A stretch of 64,000 bases of DNA, taken from contig JAZLDH010000001.1 of the NCBI GenBank assembly GCA_045614605.1, positions 58,692-122,691 on the forward strand, in the 5' to 3' direction. The DNA comes from Onthomorpha sp937906975 (GTDB taxonomy: Bacteria > Bacteroidota > Bacteroidia > Bacteroidales > P3). The first letter of the stretch is position 1. Each line of letters begins with the position of its first letter. This document shows, in pieces, positions 39,616 through 47,474 of the stretch. The position numbers and the translations under genes were made by a program. The notes below the pieces were generated by a model. That model saw only the letters and a list, made by a program, of their open reading frames with translations, was not told where the DNA came from and ran no database searches.

Positions 39616-39790
39616 CTTTATCAAAGAGGGGGTGTCAATTTTACTGACAGAGGGGTATCAATTTCACTGACATAGGGGTATCAATTTCACTGACATAGGG
39701 GTGTCAATTTCACTGACAGACATGAATAATAATATAAATAATAATAATAAAAATAATATATATATAAATAAAGACATTTTTTATTTTTTT
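39616..39790 (+). repeat. iteron-like module, copy 3
   Basis: CTTTATCAAAGAGG, then four contiguous 23-bp units starting at 39629, 39652, 39675 and 39698, then ACATGAATAATAATATAAAT and a longer AT-only tract ending in a T-rich stretch. Same orientation as copies 1 and 2, with one unit more. Confidence 0.85.
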
Positions 39791-39850
39791 CTTTCATTGA
39801 TTTTTTTTTTGCATTAAATCACGAAAAAGCAACCTCAATTTTCGTGAATT

Positions 39851-39881
39851 TTTGTCGTTATTAAAAAATGTTTTACCTTTG
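39851..39881 (+). promoter_or_regulatory. promoter of the structured RNA / small ORF unit
   Basis: TTTG at 39851-39854, 19 nt, TACCTTTG at 39874-39881: an exact consensus match. The predicted transcription start near 39888 is about 370 nt ahead of the first ORF. Confidence 0.75.
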
Positions 39882-39887
39882 TGGGTA

Positions 39888-40250
39888 AGTTTTAACCCTT
39901 AAAATTGGAGGAATAAAAGGAGAAAAAGAAGAAATATAATTTAGACTTAGAAAATTTTAACGAAACATAAAAGCGTTTTTGCTTATATTTGGTAATCTGA
40001 AACCTCGAAAATTTCAAAGAACTTGCCGAAAAATAAGTGAAAAACGCTCACGTATCATAGCGTGGGCTTTTTCTTATTTGGCAAGTAGGTAGTTTCGAGG
40101 ACCTCAGATTACGATAAGAAAAAAGTCCCACGTTTTTTTATGCCCATAAGTCAAACTTTCAGAAAAATATCTCGCCTTTGGGACTTAGGCAAAGTAATTA
40201 AAATGTATTTAAATCAAATTAAAAGTTGTGCCCGACACGTATTAGGGATA
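39888..40250 (+). ncRNA. structured RNA candidate (long hairpin), function unknown
   Basis: No ORF is visible. A long imperfect stem runs from 39992 to 40112: GTAATCTGA/TCAGATTAC, CCTCGAAA/TTTCGAGG, an internal bubble, ACTTGCC/GGCAAGT, AAATAAG/CTTATTT, then GCTCACG/CGTGGGC around an 8-nt loop. A second pairing, AAGTCCCA (40123-40130) with TGGGACTT (40179-40186), competes with a small GCCT/AGGC hairpin at 40174-40190. The architecture (closing stem, bubble, terminal stem) recalls 6S RNA, but it is short and I cannot assign a family. It may equally be a cis-acting leader of the ORF at 40256. Confidence 0.5.
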
Positions 40251-40255
40251 AAGAA

Positions 40256-40564
40256 ATGAATGAACTTATAAAGGAATTTAATGATTTGAATGGAATGTTA
40301 TCATTGTCAAACTGCACAGAAAAAGAAGAAAAAGAAATACTTGATAGAATGAGAGAAATTTTGAAACAAAGATGCGAAAATCAAAATTTCACTGCAGATA
40401 ACATTATTGATTCAATGGAACGTCAAGAGTTAATAAAATTACATGGTATGTTAAATAGTGCTCAAGGTCAGCAAAACAGAGATGCAATAAACGAATTGGC
40501 ACGTAATGCTCAAACAGATAAGAATAAATATAGTAAAGATAAACCATATACTAACAACATTTAA
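40256..40564 (+). CDS. small acidic helical protein, hypothetical
   Basis: 102 residues from the ATG at 40256 (an in-frame TTG at 40226 also exists). It is almost entirely predicted helix with heptad-like Leu/Ile spacing (IKEFNDLNGMLSL, EILDRMREILKQ, LIKLHGMLNS) and a polar tail. No signal peptide or membrane segment. It is probably expressed from the promoter at 39851-39881 behind the structured leader. The family is unknown. Confidence 0.55.
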   Translation: MNELIKEFNDLNGMLSLSNCTEKEEKEILDRMREILKQRCENQNFTADNIIDSMERQELIKLHGMLNSAQGQQNRDAINELARNAQTDKNKYSKDKPYTNNI

Positions 40565-40601
40565 GTATGATAGTGCGTATTACTTACGCTTAACAAATAA
40601 T

Positions 40602-40637
40602 GACAAAGCTATAATGCGAAAAGTGATTAAGGAATAA
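40602..40637 (+). repeat. 36-bp direct repeat flanking the KilA-N gene, left copy
   Basis: Begins GACAAAGCTATAATGCGAAA and ends ATTAAGGAATAA. Matches 41615-41650 with one mismatch. Confidence 0.8.
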
Positions 40638-40654
40638 GCATTGATTTAGACCTT

Positions 40655-40695
40655 AAAAAAATAGGCAGAAACTTTATTGTTTTTGCCTATTTTTT
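40655..40695. terminator. terminator of the KilA-N gene (bidirectional)
   Basis: AAAAAATAGGCA and TGCCTATTTTTT pair with a short interior AAAC/GTTT extension. A-run and T-run flanks allow it to act in both directions, serving the minus-strand KilA-N gene and the plus-strand small ORF. Confidence 0.8.
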
Positions 40696-40700
40696 AATGT

Positions 40701-41507
40701 CTATTTTAGTAATCGTTTATTCTCTACTTCTTCTAATACTTTCATTTGTTGAATTGCTATTTTGTTAAGTTTTATAAGTCGTTCTCCTTGTGGTAGTCCT
40801 TCTTTTATAAAAACTGCATTTAAACTCTCCATATTAGAAAGGCAAATCAATTCATTTATTGTTGCATAGTCGCGAATATTTCCTTTTAATTCGGGATTGG
40901 CTTCTCGCCATTGTTTTGCAGTCATTCCAAACATTGCAATATTTAATACGTCTGCTTCATTAGAATATATAATACTTGCTTGCTGTTGTGTAACTTCTAT
41001 GGGAATAAGATTTTGTTTTATTGCATCGGTATGTATATGATAATTGATTTTAGAAAGTTCTCTTTTTGCAGTCCAACCGATTAGCTTTTGTTCTTCTTCT
41101 TTAAGCCTTTGAAATTCTTTTACTATATATAATTCAAATTCAACGGAAATCCAACTCGCAAACTTAAAGGCAATATCTTTATGTGCATAAGTGCCTCCAT
41201 ATCTTCCCGACTTAGATATTATTCCAATAGCATTTGTGGCATTTATCCATTTTTGAGGTGATAAAGTGAAAGCATTAAGTCCTGCTTCCTTTTTAAACCC
41301 CTCGAATTCGGTGGGTTTAAATTCTGGATTGTATAAACTCTCCCAAACGCCTAAATATTCTATTGTATTTCTATTACGCATCCAATTAGCAATAACCGCA
41401 TTAGGCTCATCACTTTTGTGTTTTGCTATATCTGTTAATGAAATGTAATCATTTTCTTTTACAGATATTATAGTTACATTGGTATTTTGTACGCTAATCT
41501 TTGCCAT
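40701..41507 (-). CDS. KilA-N domain protein (phage-type)
   Basis: 268 residues. The N-terminal KilA-N domain (about 10-125) is marked by DYISLTDIAKHK, IANWMRNRNTIEYLGVWE, WINATNAIGIISKSGRYGGTYAHKDIAFKFASWIS and FELYIVKEFQRLK. The C-terminal half (about 140-268) is helical. KilA-N proteins are typical of phages and mobile DNA and bind DNA. The gene is bracketed by 36-bp direct repeats. A TATATTTG -7 element is at 41543-41536 on the minus strand. Confidence 0.88.
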   Translation of the reverse strand: MAKISVQNTNVTIISVKENDYISLTDIAKHKSDEPNAVIANWMRNRNTIEYLGVWESLYNPEFKPTEFEGFKKEAGLNAFTLSPQKWINATNAIGIISKSGRYGGTYAHKDIAFKFASWISVEFELYIVKEFQRLKEEEQKLIGWTAKRELSKINYHIHTDAIKQNLIPIEVTQQQASIIYSNEADVLNIAMFGMTAKQWREANPELKGNIRDYATINELICLSNMESLNAVFIKEGLPQGERLIKLNKIAIQQMKVLEEVENKRLLK

Positions 41508-41614
41508 AGTTTGCTTTTTAATAAAATCACTTTTGCAAATATATATCTTTTTTGAAAAAGGATATGTATTTGTGATTATTTTACTTATTATTTTATTTAA
41601 GATTGCATCATAAC

Positions 41615-41650
41615 GACAAAGCTATAATGCGAAAAGTTATTAAGGAATAA
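41615..41650 (+). repeat. 36-bp direct repeat flanking the KilA-N gene, right copy
   Basis: Same as 40602-40637 except one G/T change; the similarity extends about 4 bases further upstream (ATAA). Confidence 0.8.
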
Positions 41651-41665
41651 AAAGAAATTAAAAAC

Positions 41666-41698
41666 AAAAAAAAGGTTCGGCATTAGTCGAACCTTTTT
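41666..41698. terminator. terminator after the cobalamin lipoprotein gene
   Basis: AAAAAGGTTCG and CGAACCTTTTT form an 11-bp stem with an 8-nt loop, flanked by A8 and T5. It mainly ends the minus-strand transcript of 41734-42807. Confidence 0.85.
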
Positions 41699-41733
41699 GA
41701 TTTAGTAATAAAAAATAAGTATAAATGGATTTA

Positions 41734-42807
41734 TTATTGCTTGCTGATTACTTTTGTTGGGCAGGTGAAGGTTTCAAAGTCTAATACGTAATTGCCTGCG
41801 TAATCAAACACAAAACATCTGCCGTTTGATGAGTAGTCTTTTGCGTCTGTGATGAAGATATTATTTTCATCGTGAGAGATTTTATAAGGACTCATTATTG
41901 ATTTATCTGCTGGCATATTTGCAATGAAGTCTTCTTCTGCTGCGTTCAAGTTGTTAGTAGGGATAGTCTTATAAGATGTTGTATAAGTGGCGTAATCGGT
42001 GTTTGTGAAAATGATTTTGTCGCCTACTATATCGAAAGAGTTGATGCTTATATTTGCTCTTTCTTCTATTTCATCTGTTTGAGTATTTATCTTTATAAGT
42101 TCTTGTGGAATATCTCCATAGTTTCCTCTTATTTGTGCGTAGATGTATCCGTCTTTTGCTATCATATTTCCTGGGTTTATGCCAGCTTCTATGGTTTTTA
42201 TCAGATTTAAAGTTTCCAAGTCGTAAACTTCTACTTTGTTATCATAGTTTGGATAGTCCAATCCTCCGTTGCAAGCAACGTATAGTTTGCCATTGCTAAT
42301 TGCCATTTGCTCAGGATTTCTACCTTGTGTAGTTATAGTTTTATCTATCTTATTTGTTTGTAGATTTATTATGCAAATGTGTCCATCAAAGCAAGATACA
42401 TATCCGTAAGCTCCTCCTGTTACTATGTTTCTTGGTTGAGGATTTTCGCTTGTTGTAATAGGGATAAGTGCAAGTTTTTCGCAAGTGCGTTTGTTTACTG
42501 ACATTACGCAGTTGCTACCTGTAACAACAATGTATAGATTACCCAAAGTCTCCGTCATATCATTTGATGTTTCGCCAAGTCCTTGTCCGTTTATGATTTG
42601 GAATAGGTCGATAGTGTTGCTTTGCTTTACTATGTCGTAAAAGTCAAGAGAGGAATTGTTTCTTCCCATAGAACCTTCACATAATACATAATAGCCTTTG
42701 CCTAATTGGGTAGGAGTGTTTGTGTCGTCTTTTCCTGGGTTTGGTTCGCAAGCGCAAAAACTTGCTAATAAAGCGAATAATACGCTTAAATTAAATAGTT
42801 TTCTCAT
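41734..42807 (-). CDS. beta-propeller lipoprotein (DUF5074/YncE-like) of the cobalamin uptake locus
   Basis: 357 residues. The N-terminus is a lipoprotein signal (MRKLFNLSVLFALLASFCAC, Cys at 20). The body is a repeated beta-propeller: YVLCEGSMGRNNSSLDFYD, GAYGYVSCFDGHICIINLQTNKI, GRNPEQMAISNGKLYVACNGG and later blades. Similar surface proteins are commonly found next to BtuB-type receptors in Bacteroidetes. It follows the receptor gene by 14 bases and is under the same riboswitch. The exact role is unproven. Confidence 0.8.
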   Translation of the reverse strand: MRKLFNLSVLFALLASFCACEPNPGKDDTNTPTQLGKGYYVLCEGSMGRNNSSLDFYDIVKQSNTIDLFQIINGQGLGETSNDMTETLGNLYIVVTGSNCVMSVNKRTCEKLALIPITTSENPQPRNIVTGGAYGYVSCFDGHICIINLQTNKIDKTITTQGRNPEQMAISNGKLYVACNGGLDYPNYDNKVEVYDLETLNLIKTIEAGINPGNMIAKDGYIYAQIRGNYGDIPQELIKINTQTDEIEERANISINSFDIVGDKIIFTNTDYATYTTSYKTIPTNNLNAAEEDFIANMPADKSIMSPYKISHDENNIFITDAKDYSSNGRCFVFDYAGNYVLDFETFTCPTKVISKQ

Positions 42808-42821
42808 CTTTTTTTATGTTT

Positions 42822-44813
42822 TTAAAATTTGTATTTTATGCTTAAATTGTAGTTTCTTCCACACATTGGATAACTCTTTATTATCTCATATTGCTCGTTT
42901 GTTAGGTTGTTGCAAGAGAGTTTTACTTCCCATTGCTTGATTGTTTTGCTAAGGCTTAGAGAGTGTTCGCAATATGCGGGTAGGGAGTTTCTTTCTGTGT
43001 TTTGATTCATTGTGTAGCGTTTTCCAACTGCGGAGAGGGTGTAGGCAAGGGATAGTTTTCTTAGGCTTATGCTTGCGATAACGCTTCCGCTATGACGTGG
43101 TGTGTATTGTATTTGGTGTAGATAGGTGTTGCTGTTTTTGTCGCTGTCAATGGCTTTTTGAAAATTGTAAATAGTGTTAATATTTATTTTTATATTTTCT
43201 TGATTTACAAATCTCTCACTTGTGTAGTTTAATTTTAATTCTAAGCCATCTATGACTACTTGTCCATAGTTTACCATGCTCCAAACAAAGAGGTTGTTTC
43301 TTGGTACGGCTACGATTTTGTCGGTTACATTGTTGTGATATAGGTCTATTCCTAAATAGATGTTGTGATAGTTTAGGCTACCAAATTGTTTGAAGTATGC
43401 AGCGTGTAGATTGTATTGCTGTGCTTTTTCTGGTTTTAGGTTTGGCTCTCCAACGATGTTATAATATAGGTCGTTGAAGGTTGGAATACGGAAAATGTCT
43501 TTGTAGAAAATACTCACCTCATAGCAGTTGTCTTTTAGCAATAGGCTAACAAATGGACTGAAATGACTTTGCGATTCAAAGGCTTTATGAAGTGTAGCCC
43601 AATCTTTTGTGTAGGTGTGAAGTAGATTAAAGTCTAATCTTATTTTTTTGTGTTTAAATGCAGAGGTTATTGCAGAGAGTGAACTGAAGCGAAGAGGGTT
43701 AAATTCGTAGTTGTTTTTTGCTTTTAGAGAGTTGAGCGAAAGGTCGTTTGTTAGCGAGAAACAAATGTTTTTATTCTTGTTTTGCCAAGCTAAGATGTTG
43801 TTGTAGTATAGTTCTTTTTGGTTGTAAATATCTTCTTGAAAGCCTTGAGAGTTATTGTAGTAAGGATCGAGGTATCGAGTGTGGTTTGAAGAAATTTTTA
43901 GGTGGGTTTTGTATGATAGGTTGTCGGAAAAATGATGTGTGAAGACGCTTTGTAAAAACAAGTCTTTGTTCCAAAGTCTTTGAGCAGAGTTTAAATAATA
44001 TAGGGTAGTAGGACCTGGTAAACCTTTTGCGTCATAATAGAAATAAAGCTTTGTTTTAAGAGAGGATTTCTTTGAAAAATTTGCGTAAATATTAGATTCA
44101 ATTTTGGCAGATAATAGGTCGTTGTTTGCTCTTCTTTCTATTGAAGTGCTATCGTTTATTCTATCTCCATAATGAAGAGTGTAAGGATATGAACCTTCAT
44201 AGTTTACAAATTCGGAGTTAATGTTAAATATAAGTTTATCGTTAATCTTCTTATTTATATTGGCATTTATGCTGAAAAGATTGAAACTGCCATAAGAAAG
44301 TGATATGTCTCCATTTGTTTTTGACTCATCGCTAAAACTTGGTTGTGTGGTTGTGAGTGATAAGACACTTCCGCTTGCAAGACTTCTTGCTGTTTGCATA
44401 TTCATTATGCGATTACCATTGTCAAGGCTTAATTCTTCAATGTTGTTTACTGAGAATTTTGAAAGGTCTATTTGTCCGTTTTGACTATTGCTTACACTCA
44501 CTCCATCGTAAAGCAGGTTTGTGTGCATTGAGCCTAAGCCTCGCACCGAAATGGTCTTTAATCCATTTGCTCCACCATAGTCTTTGATTGTTACTCCTGG
44601 AAGAAACTTTGCTGCTTGCCCAATGTCATAAACGGAAAGCTTTTTTAGATTTTCTTTTTCTATTTTGTGAGAGCTTGTTTGTTGGTTGTAGTTTTCCAAA
44701 GTGGAATCTATGACTTCAAAGCCCTCAAGAGTAATTACTCGAAGTGTGTCTTGTGATTGTAGAGCACAAGAATAGATGATTGATACTAATATTGCTATAA
44801 TTCTTCTGTTCAT
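42822..44813 (-). CDS. TonB-dependent receptor, probable cobalamin transporter (BtuB-like)
   Basis: 663 residues. Signal peptide (1-20), a TonB-box-like segment near ITLEGFEVID, a plug domain (about 45-155: KFLPGVTIKDYGGANGLKTISVRGLG) and a barrel ending with the terminal strand YNLSIKYKF. The cobalamin riboswitch just upstream identifies the ligand as a corrinoid. No CarboxypepD_reg domain is present. The cobalamin would support the adenosylcobalamin-dependent KamDE nearby. Confidence 0.9.
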   Translation of the reverse strand: MNRRIIAILVSIIYSCALQSQDTLRVITLEGFEVIDSTLENYNQQTSSHKIEKENLKKLSVYDIGQAAKFLPGVTIKDYGGANGLKTISVRGLGSMHTNLLYDGVSVSNSQNGQIDLSKFSVNNIEELSLDNGNRIMNMQTARSLASGSVLSLTTTQPSFSDESKTNGDISLSYGSFNLFSINANINKKINDKLIFNINSEFVNYEGSYPYTLHYGDRINDSTSIERRANNDLLSAKIESNIYANFSKKSSLKTKLYFYYDAKGLPGPTTLYYLNSAQRLWNKDLFLQSVFTHHFSDNLSYKTHLKISSNHTRYLDPYYNNSQGFQEDIYNQKELYYNNILAWQNKNKNICFSLTNDLSLNSLKAKNNYEFNPLRFSSLSAITSAFKHKKIRLDFNLLHTYTKDWATLHKAFESQSHFSPFVSLLLKDNCYEVSIFYKDIFRIPTFNDLYYNIVGEPNLKPEKAQQYNLHAAYFKQFGSLNYHNIYLGIDLYHNNVTDKIVAVPRNNLFVWSMVNYGQVVIDGLELKLNYTSERFVNQENIKININTIYNFQKAIDSDKNSNTYLHQIQYTPRHSGSVIASISLRKLSLAYTLSAVGKRYTMNQNTERNSLPAYCEHSLSLSKTIKQWEVKLSCNNLTNEQYEIIKSYPMCGRNYNLSIKYKF

Positions 44814-44857
44814 AATTTAGTCCTTTCCTCGAAGACTGAATTTCTTTTTTAATATAA

Positions 44858-45030
44858 GCACGGCAGGTCTTCTGACTTGTTCTCTTGAATAACGCCTTCC
44901 CATTTCAAAAACAGTGGCTAAGATTGTTATTCAAATATATTAGAACTTACAGCAGCGGGACTGTTCAGGATTCTCACCTGATTCCCTTTTAATCGCTTTG
45001 CAAAAACCTCACAATAGCGAACCGTTGCGA
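44858..45030 (-). promoter_or_regulatory. cobalamin riboswitch
   Basis: Read on the minus strand: the B12 box AGTCAGAAGACCTGCC near the 3' end, preceded by GCCACTG...GGGAAGGCG, with GGGAATCAGGTGAGAATCC, CAGTCCCGCTGCTGTAA further 5'. All conserved blocks are in the right order. It would lower expression of the receptor and lipoprotein genes when adenosylcobalamin is plentiful. Confidence 0.95.
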
Positions 45031-45033
45031 GTG

Positions 45034-45064
45034 CAAAAGTAGAATAAAATTTTAATTCAACAAA
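45034..45064 (-). promoter_or_regulatory. promoter of the riboswitch-btuB transcript
   Basis: On the minus strand TTTG (45064-45061), 19 nt, TACTTTTG (45041-45034): an exact consensus match at the riboswitch 5' edge. Confidence 0.8.
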
Positions 45065-45169
45065 ATTTGTTTCAATTTTTTTAGTTTTTTTTCTTTGGTT
45101 TAAAAATTTGTTATAAGTTTGCAAAAAAAATAGAGATTAAATTAACTAACAACTTTTAAATTTTATCGT

Positions 45170-46966
45170 ATGAGCGATTTAATGAATGCTTCAGAAAATC
45201 TTGTTGAGCAAGATGAAAAAATACAGCAACCTATTGAAGAAACCGTTGAACAGGTAACACCAAATTATCAAGAGTTTGGTAGAGAAGAATTGTTGAAAGA
45301 GTTTCAAACTCTGCTAAGTGCAAATGATTTTGAATTGTTAAAACAAAGAGCCAACGTAATTAAAAAGATTTTTGATGAGAAAAGTAAAGAAGTTTACGCA
45401 AAGGCTTTGGAACAATTCTTGGAAGAGGGTGGAAATAAGGAAGATTATAAAAACGAATTAGACCAATTAGATATAGACTTCCGTAAACTATATGATGAAT
45501 ATAGAGAAAGAAGACAAAAATTCTTGGAAAAACAAGAACAAGATAAAGTAGATAATTTAGAAAAAAAGAAAGCTGTTCTTGAAGAGTTGAGAGAACTTTT
45601 ACAACAAGAAGGCTCTTTGAAAGAAATCTACGATACATTTAATCAAATTCAAACAAAATGGAAAGAAATTGGTGCTGTGCCTCGCTCAGATGCTAATTTC
45701 TTGTGGGAGTCTTATCATTTCTTAATTGAAAAGTTCTATGATAAGGTGAAAATCAATAGAGAACTTTTGGAAATAGGAATGAAAAAGAAAATTGCTCTTT
45801 GTGAGAGAGTGGAAAGTCTGTTGTTAGAGCCTTCTATCAATGATTCTTTCCGTCAATTGCAAGAATGTCATCAATTATGGAAAGAAATAGGAAGGGTTTC
45901 TGCCGATAAGAGCGATGAGATTTGGGAAAGATTTAAAAAGGCTTCTGATGCTGTAAACAAACGTTGCCAAGAACATTATGAAAAGATAAGAGAGGAACAA
46001 AACAATAACCTTTTGGCAAAAACAGCTTTGTGTGAAAAACTTGAAGAATTGTTGAAAGCAGAACGTGTAACAGCAAAACAATGGAATGAAGTAACTCTTG
46101 GCGTTAATGAATTGTTTGAGCTATGGAAAACAATAGGACCTGTTCCAAAAGAAGATAATGAAAAAATTTGGGATAGATTTAAAAAGACTATTGATAAGTT
46201 CTATGAAGACAAAAAAGATGCGTTTGCGAAAATGAAAGAATCGCAAGATGAAAACTATCAAAAGAAGGTAGAACTTTGTCTTCAAGCAGAAGTGATTGCA
46301 GAAAGAAACGATTGGAAGCGTGCAACTGAAGATTTGTTGAAATTGCAAGAGGAATGGAAAAATATTGGCTATGTTGCAAAAAAACAATCTGATAAATTGT
46401 GGCTACGTTTTCGTGAGGCTTGTGATAAATTCTTTGAAAGAAAATCTCAAGACTATCAAAATCGTAAACAATCTGAGAGTGAAAATATAGCAAAGAAAGA
46501 GGCTTTAATTCAAGCTGTGAAAGAGTTTTCTTTTACCGAAGATAAGCAACATAACTTAGATGTTATAAAGGATTTTCAACGTCAATGGGCAGAAGTAGGC
46601 TATGTTTCAACTTCAGAAAGAAATAGATTGTATGCAGAATTTCGTAAGGCTATTGATGCTCATTTCGATAAACTTCAAATGGATTCAATGGAATCTAATT
46701 TGAATAACTATAAAATGAGATTGGAATCTGTAGATGGTAAGAGAAATATCTCAAGAGAGAAGAAAGAATTTATGGATCAAATTCAAAGATTACAAAACGA
46801 TTTGAACGTTTGGGAGAATAATCTTGGATTTTTAGCAAGTAGCAAACAAGCAGACTTGTTGAAAGCAGAATTTGATAAGAAAATAGAAAAAGCAAAGGCA
46901 GAAATTCAACTTCTAAAAGCAAAAGTAAAATTGTTGGAAGAAAGTGAAAATTCAAAAAATGAATAA
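45170..46966 (+). CDS. DUF349 domain repeat protein
   Basis: 598 residues. After an acidic N-terminus come about five DUF349 units of about 70 residues each, recognisable by LWKEIG, W..IG.VP and WDRFKK-type motifs (KWKEIGAVPRSD, LWKEIGRVSADK, LWKTIGPVPKED, EWKNIGYVAKKQ, QWAEVGYVSTSE). The rest is coiled coil, including the tail. Cytoplasmic, function unknown in the family. A TAAGTTTG -7 element is at 45114-45121. Confidence 0.88.
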   Translation: MSDLMNASENLVEQDEKIQQPIEETVEQVTPNYQEFGREELLKEFQTLLSANDFELLKQRANVIKKIFDEKSKEVYAKALEQFLEEGGNKEDYKNELDQLDIDFRKLYDEYRERRQKFLEKQEQDKVDNLEKKKAVLEELRELLQQEGSLKEIYDTFNQIQTKWKEIGAVPRSDANFLWESYHFLIEKFYDKVKINRELLEIGMKKKIALCERVESLLLEPSINDSFRQLQECHQLWKEIGRVSADKSDEIWERFKKASDAVNKRCQEHYEKIREEQNNNLLAKTALCEKLEELLKAERVTAKQWNEVTLGVNELFELWKTIGPVPKEDNEKIWDRFKKTIDKFYEDKKDAFAKMKESQDENYQKKVELCLQAEVIAERNDWKRATEDLLKLQEEWKNIGYVAKKQSDKLWLRFREACDKFFERKSQDYQNRKQSESENIAKKEALIQAVKEFSFTEDKQHNLDVIKDFQRQWAEVGYVSTSERNRLYAEFRKAIDAHFDKLQMDSMESNLNNYKMRLESVDGKRNISREKKEFMDQIQRLQNDLNVWENNLGFLASSKQADLLKAEFDKKIEKAKAEIQLLKAKVKLLEESENSKNE

Positions 46967-47005
46967 AATTTTTGAATTTTGCATTGCTGTCTAAGAGAAA
47001 TGTTG

Positions 47006-47013
47006 TATCTTTG
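47006..47013 (+). promoter_or_regulatory. -7 element of the L31 gene
   Basis: TATCTTTG with ATTG (46983-46986) at 19 nt, one mismatch from TTTG. 72 bases before the L31 ATG. Confidence 0.5.
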
Positions 47014-47084
47014 CAAACCGAAATTAAAATAATGTTTAACAATCCGTTTAGTAAAAATGGGCTAAACGGCAAAAAAATTAAAAA

Positions 47085-47345
47085 ATGAAAAAAGATATTC
47101 ATCCAAAGACTTATAGACTTTGTGCCTTTAAGGATATGTCTAATGAACAAGTGTTCATAACAAGAAGTTGTGCTAATTCAAAAGAAGAAATAGAAATAGA
47201 CGGAGTATCTTATCCGTTAATCAAAATGGAAATTTCTAATACTTCTCACCCTTTCTTTACTGGTAAGGTTAAGTTAGTGGATACAGCAGGACGTGTAGAT
47301 AAGTTTATGAATAAATATAAAAATAGAAAAAGCCTCATAAAATAA
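47085..47345 (+). CDS. rpmE2: 50S ribosomal protein L31 type B
   Basis: 86 residues. MKKDIHPKTYRLCAFKDMSN, then the SYPLIKMEISNTSHPFFTGK block and GRVDKFMNKY. It lacks the CxxC zinc ligands of type A L31, so it is the zinc-independent type B. It has its own promoter and terminator. Confidence 0.95.
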   Translation: MKKDIHPKTYRLCAFKDMSNEQVFITRSCANSKEEIEIDGVSYPLIKMEISNTSHPFFTGKVKLVDTAGRVDKFMNKYKNRKSLIK

Positions 47346-47366
47346 TTTTTTTGACGCTTGAATGAT

Positions 47367-47406
47367 AAAAAAACGTTCTAGACTGAAAAGTTAGAACGTT
47401 TTTTTA
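47367..47406 (+). terminator. terminator of the L31 gene
   Basis: AACGTTCTA and TAGAACGTT form a stem extended by flanking A/T pairs, loop 11 nt, followed by T7. Confidence 0.88.
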
Positions 47407-47474
47407 TTTATTGCTGATATTTTTTGTATTTTTGTAGCATAAATTGAAATTAAAAATAAAAAAATAGGAGAGGT

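Noticed and set aside
39992..40112. 6S RNA
   Set aside because: The stem-bubble-stem layout is similar, but at about 120 nt the stem is too short and no conserved sequence could be recognised; kept only as an unknown RNA.
39888..40250. Retron msr-msd RNA
   Set aside because: There is a long hairpin, but no reverse transcriptase follows and no matching inverted a1/a2 ends were found.
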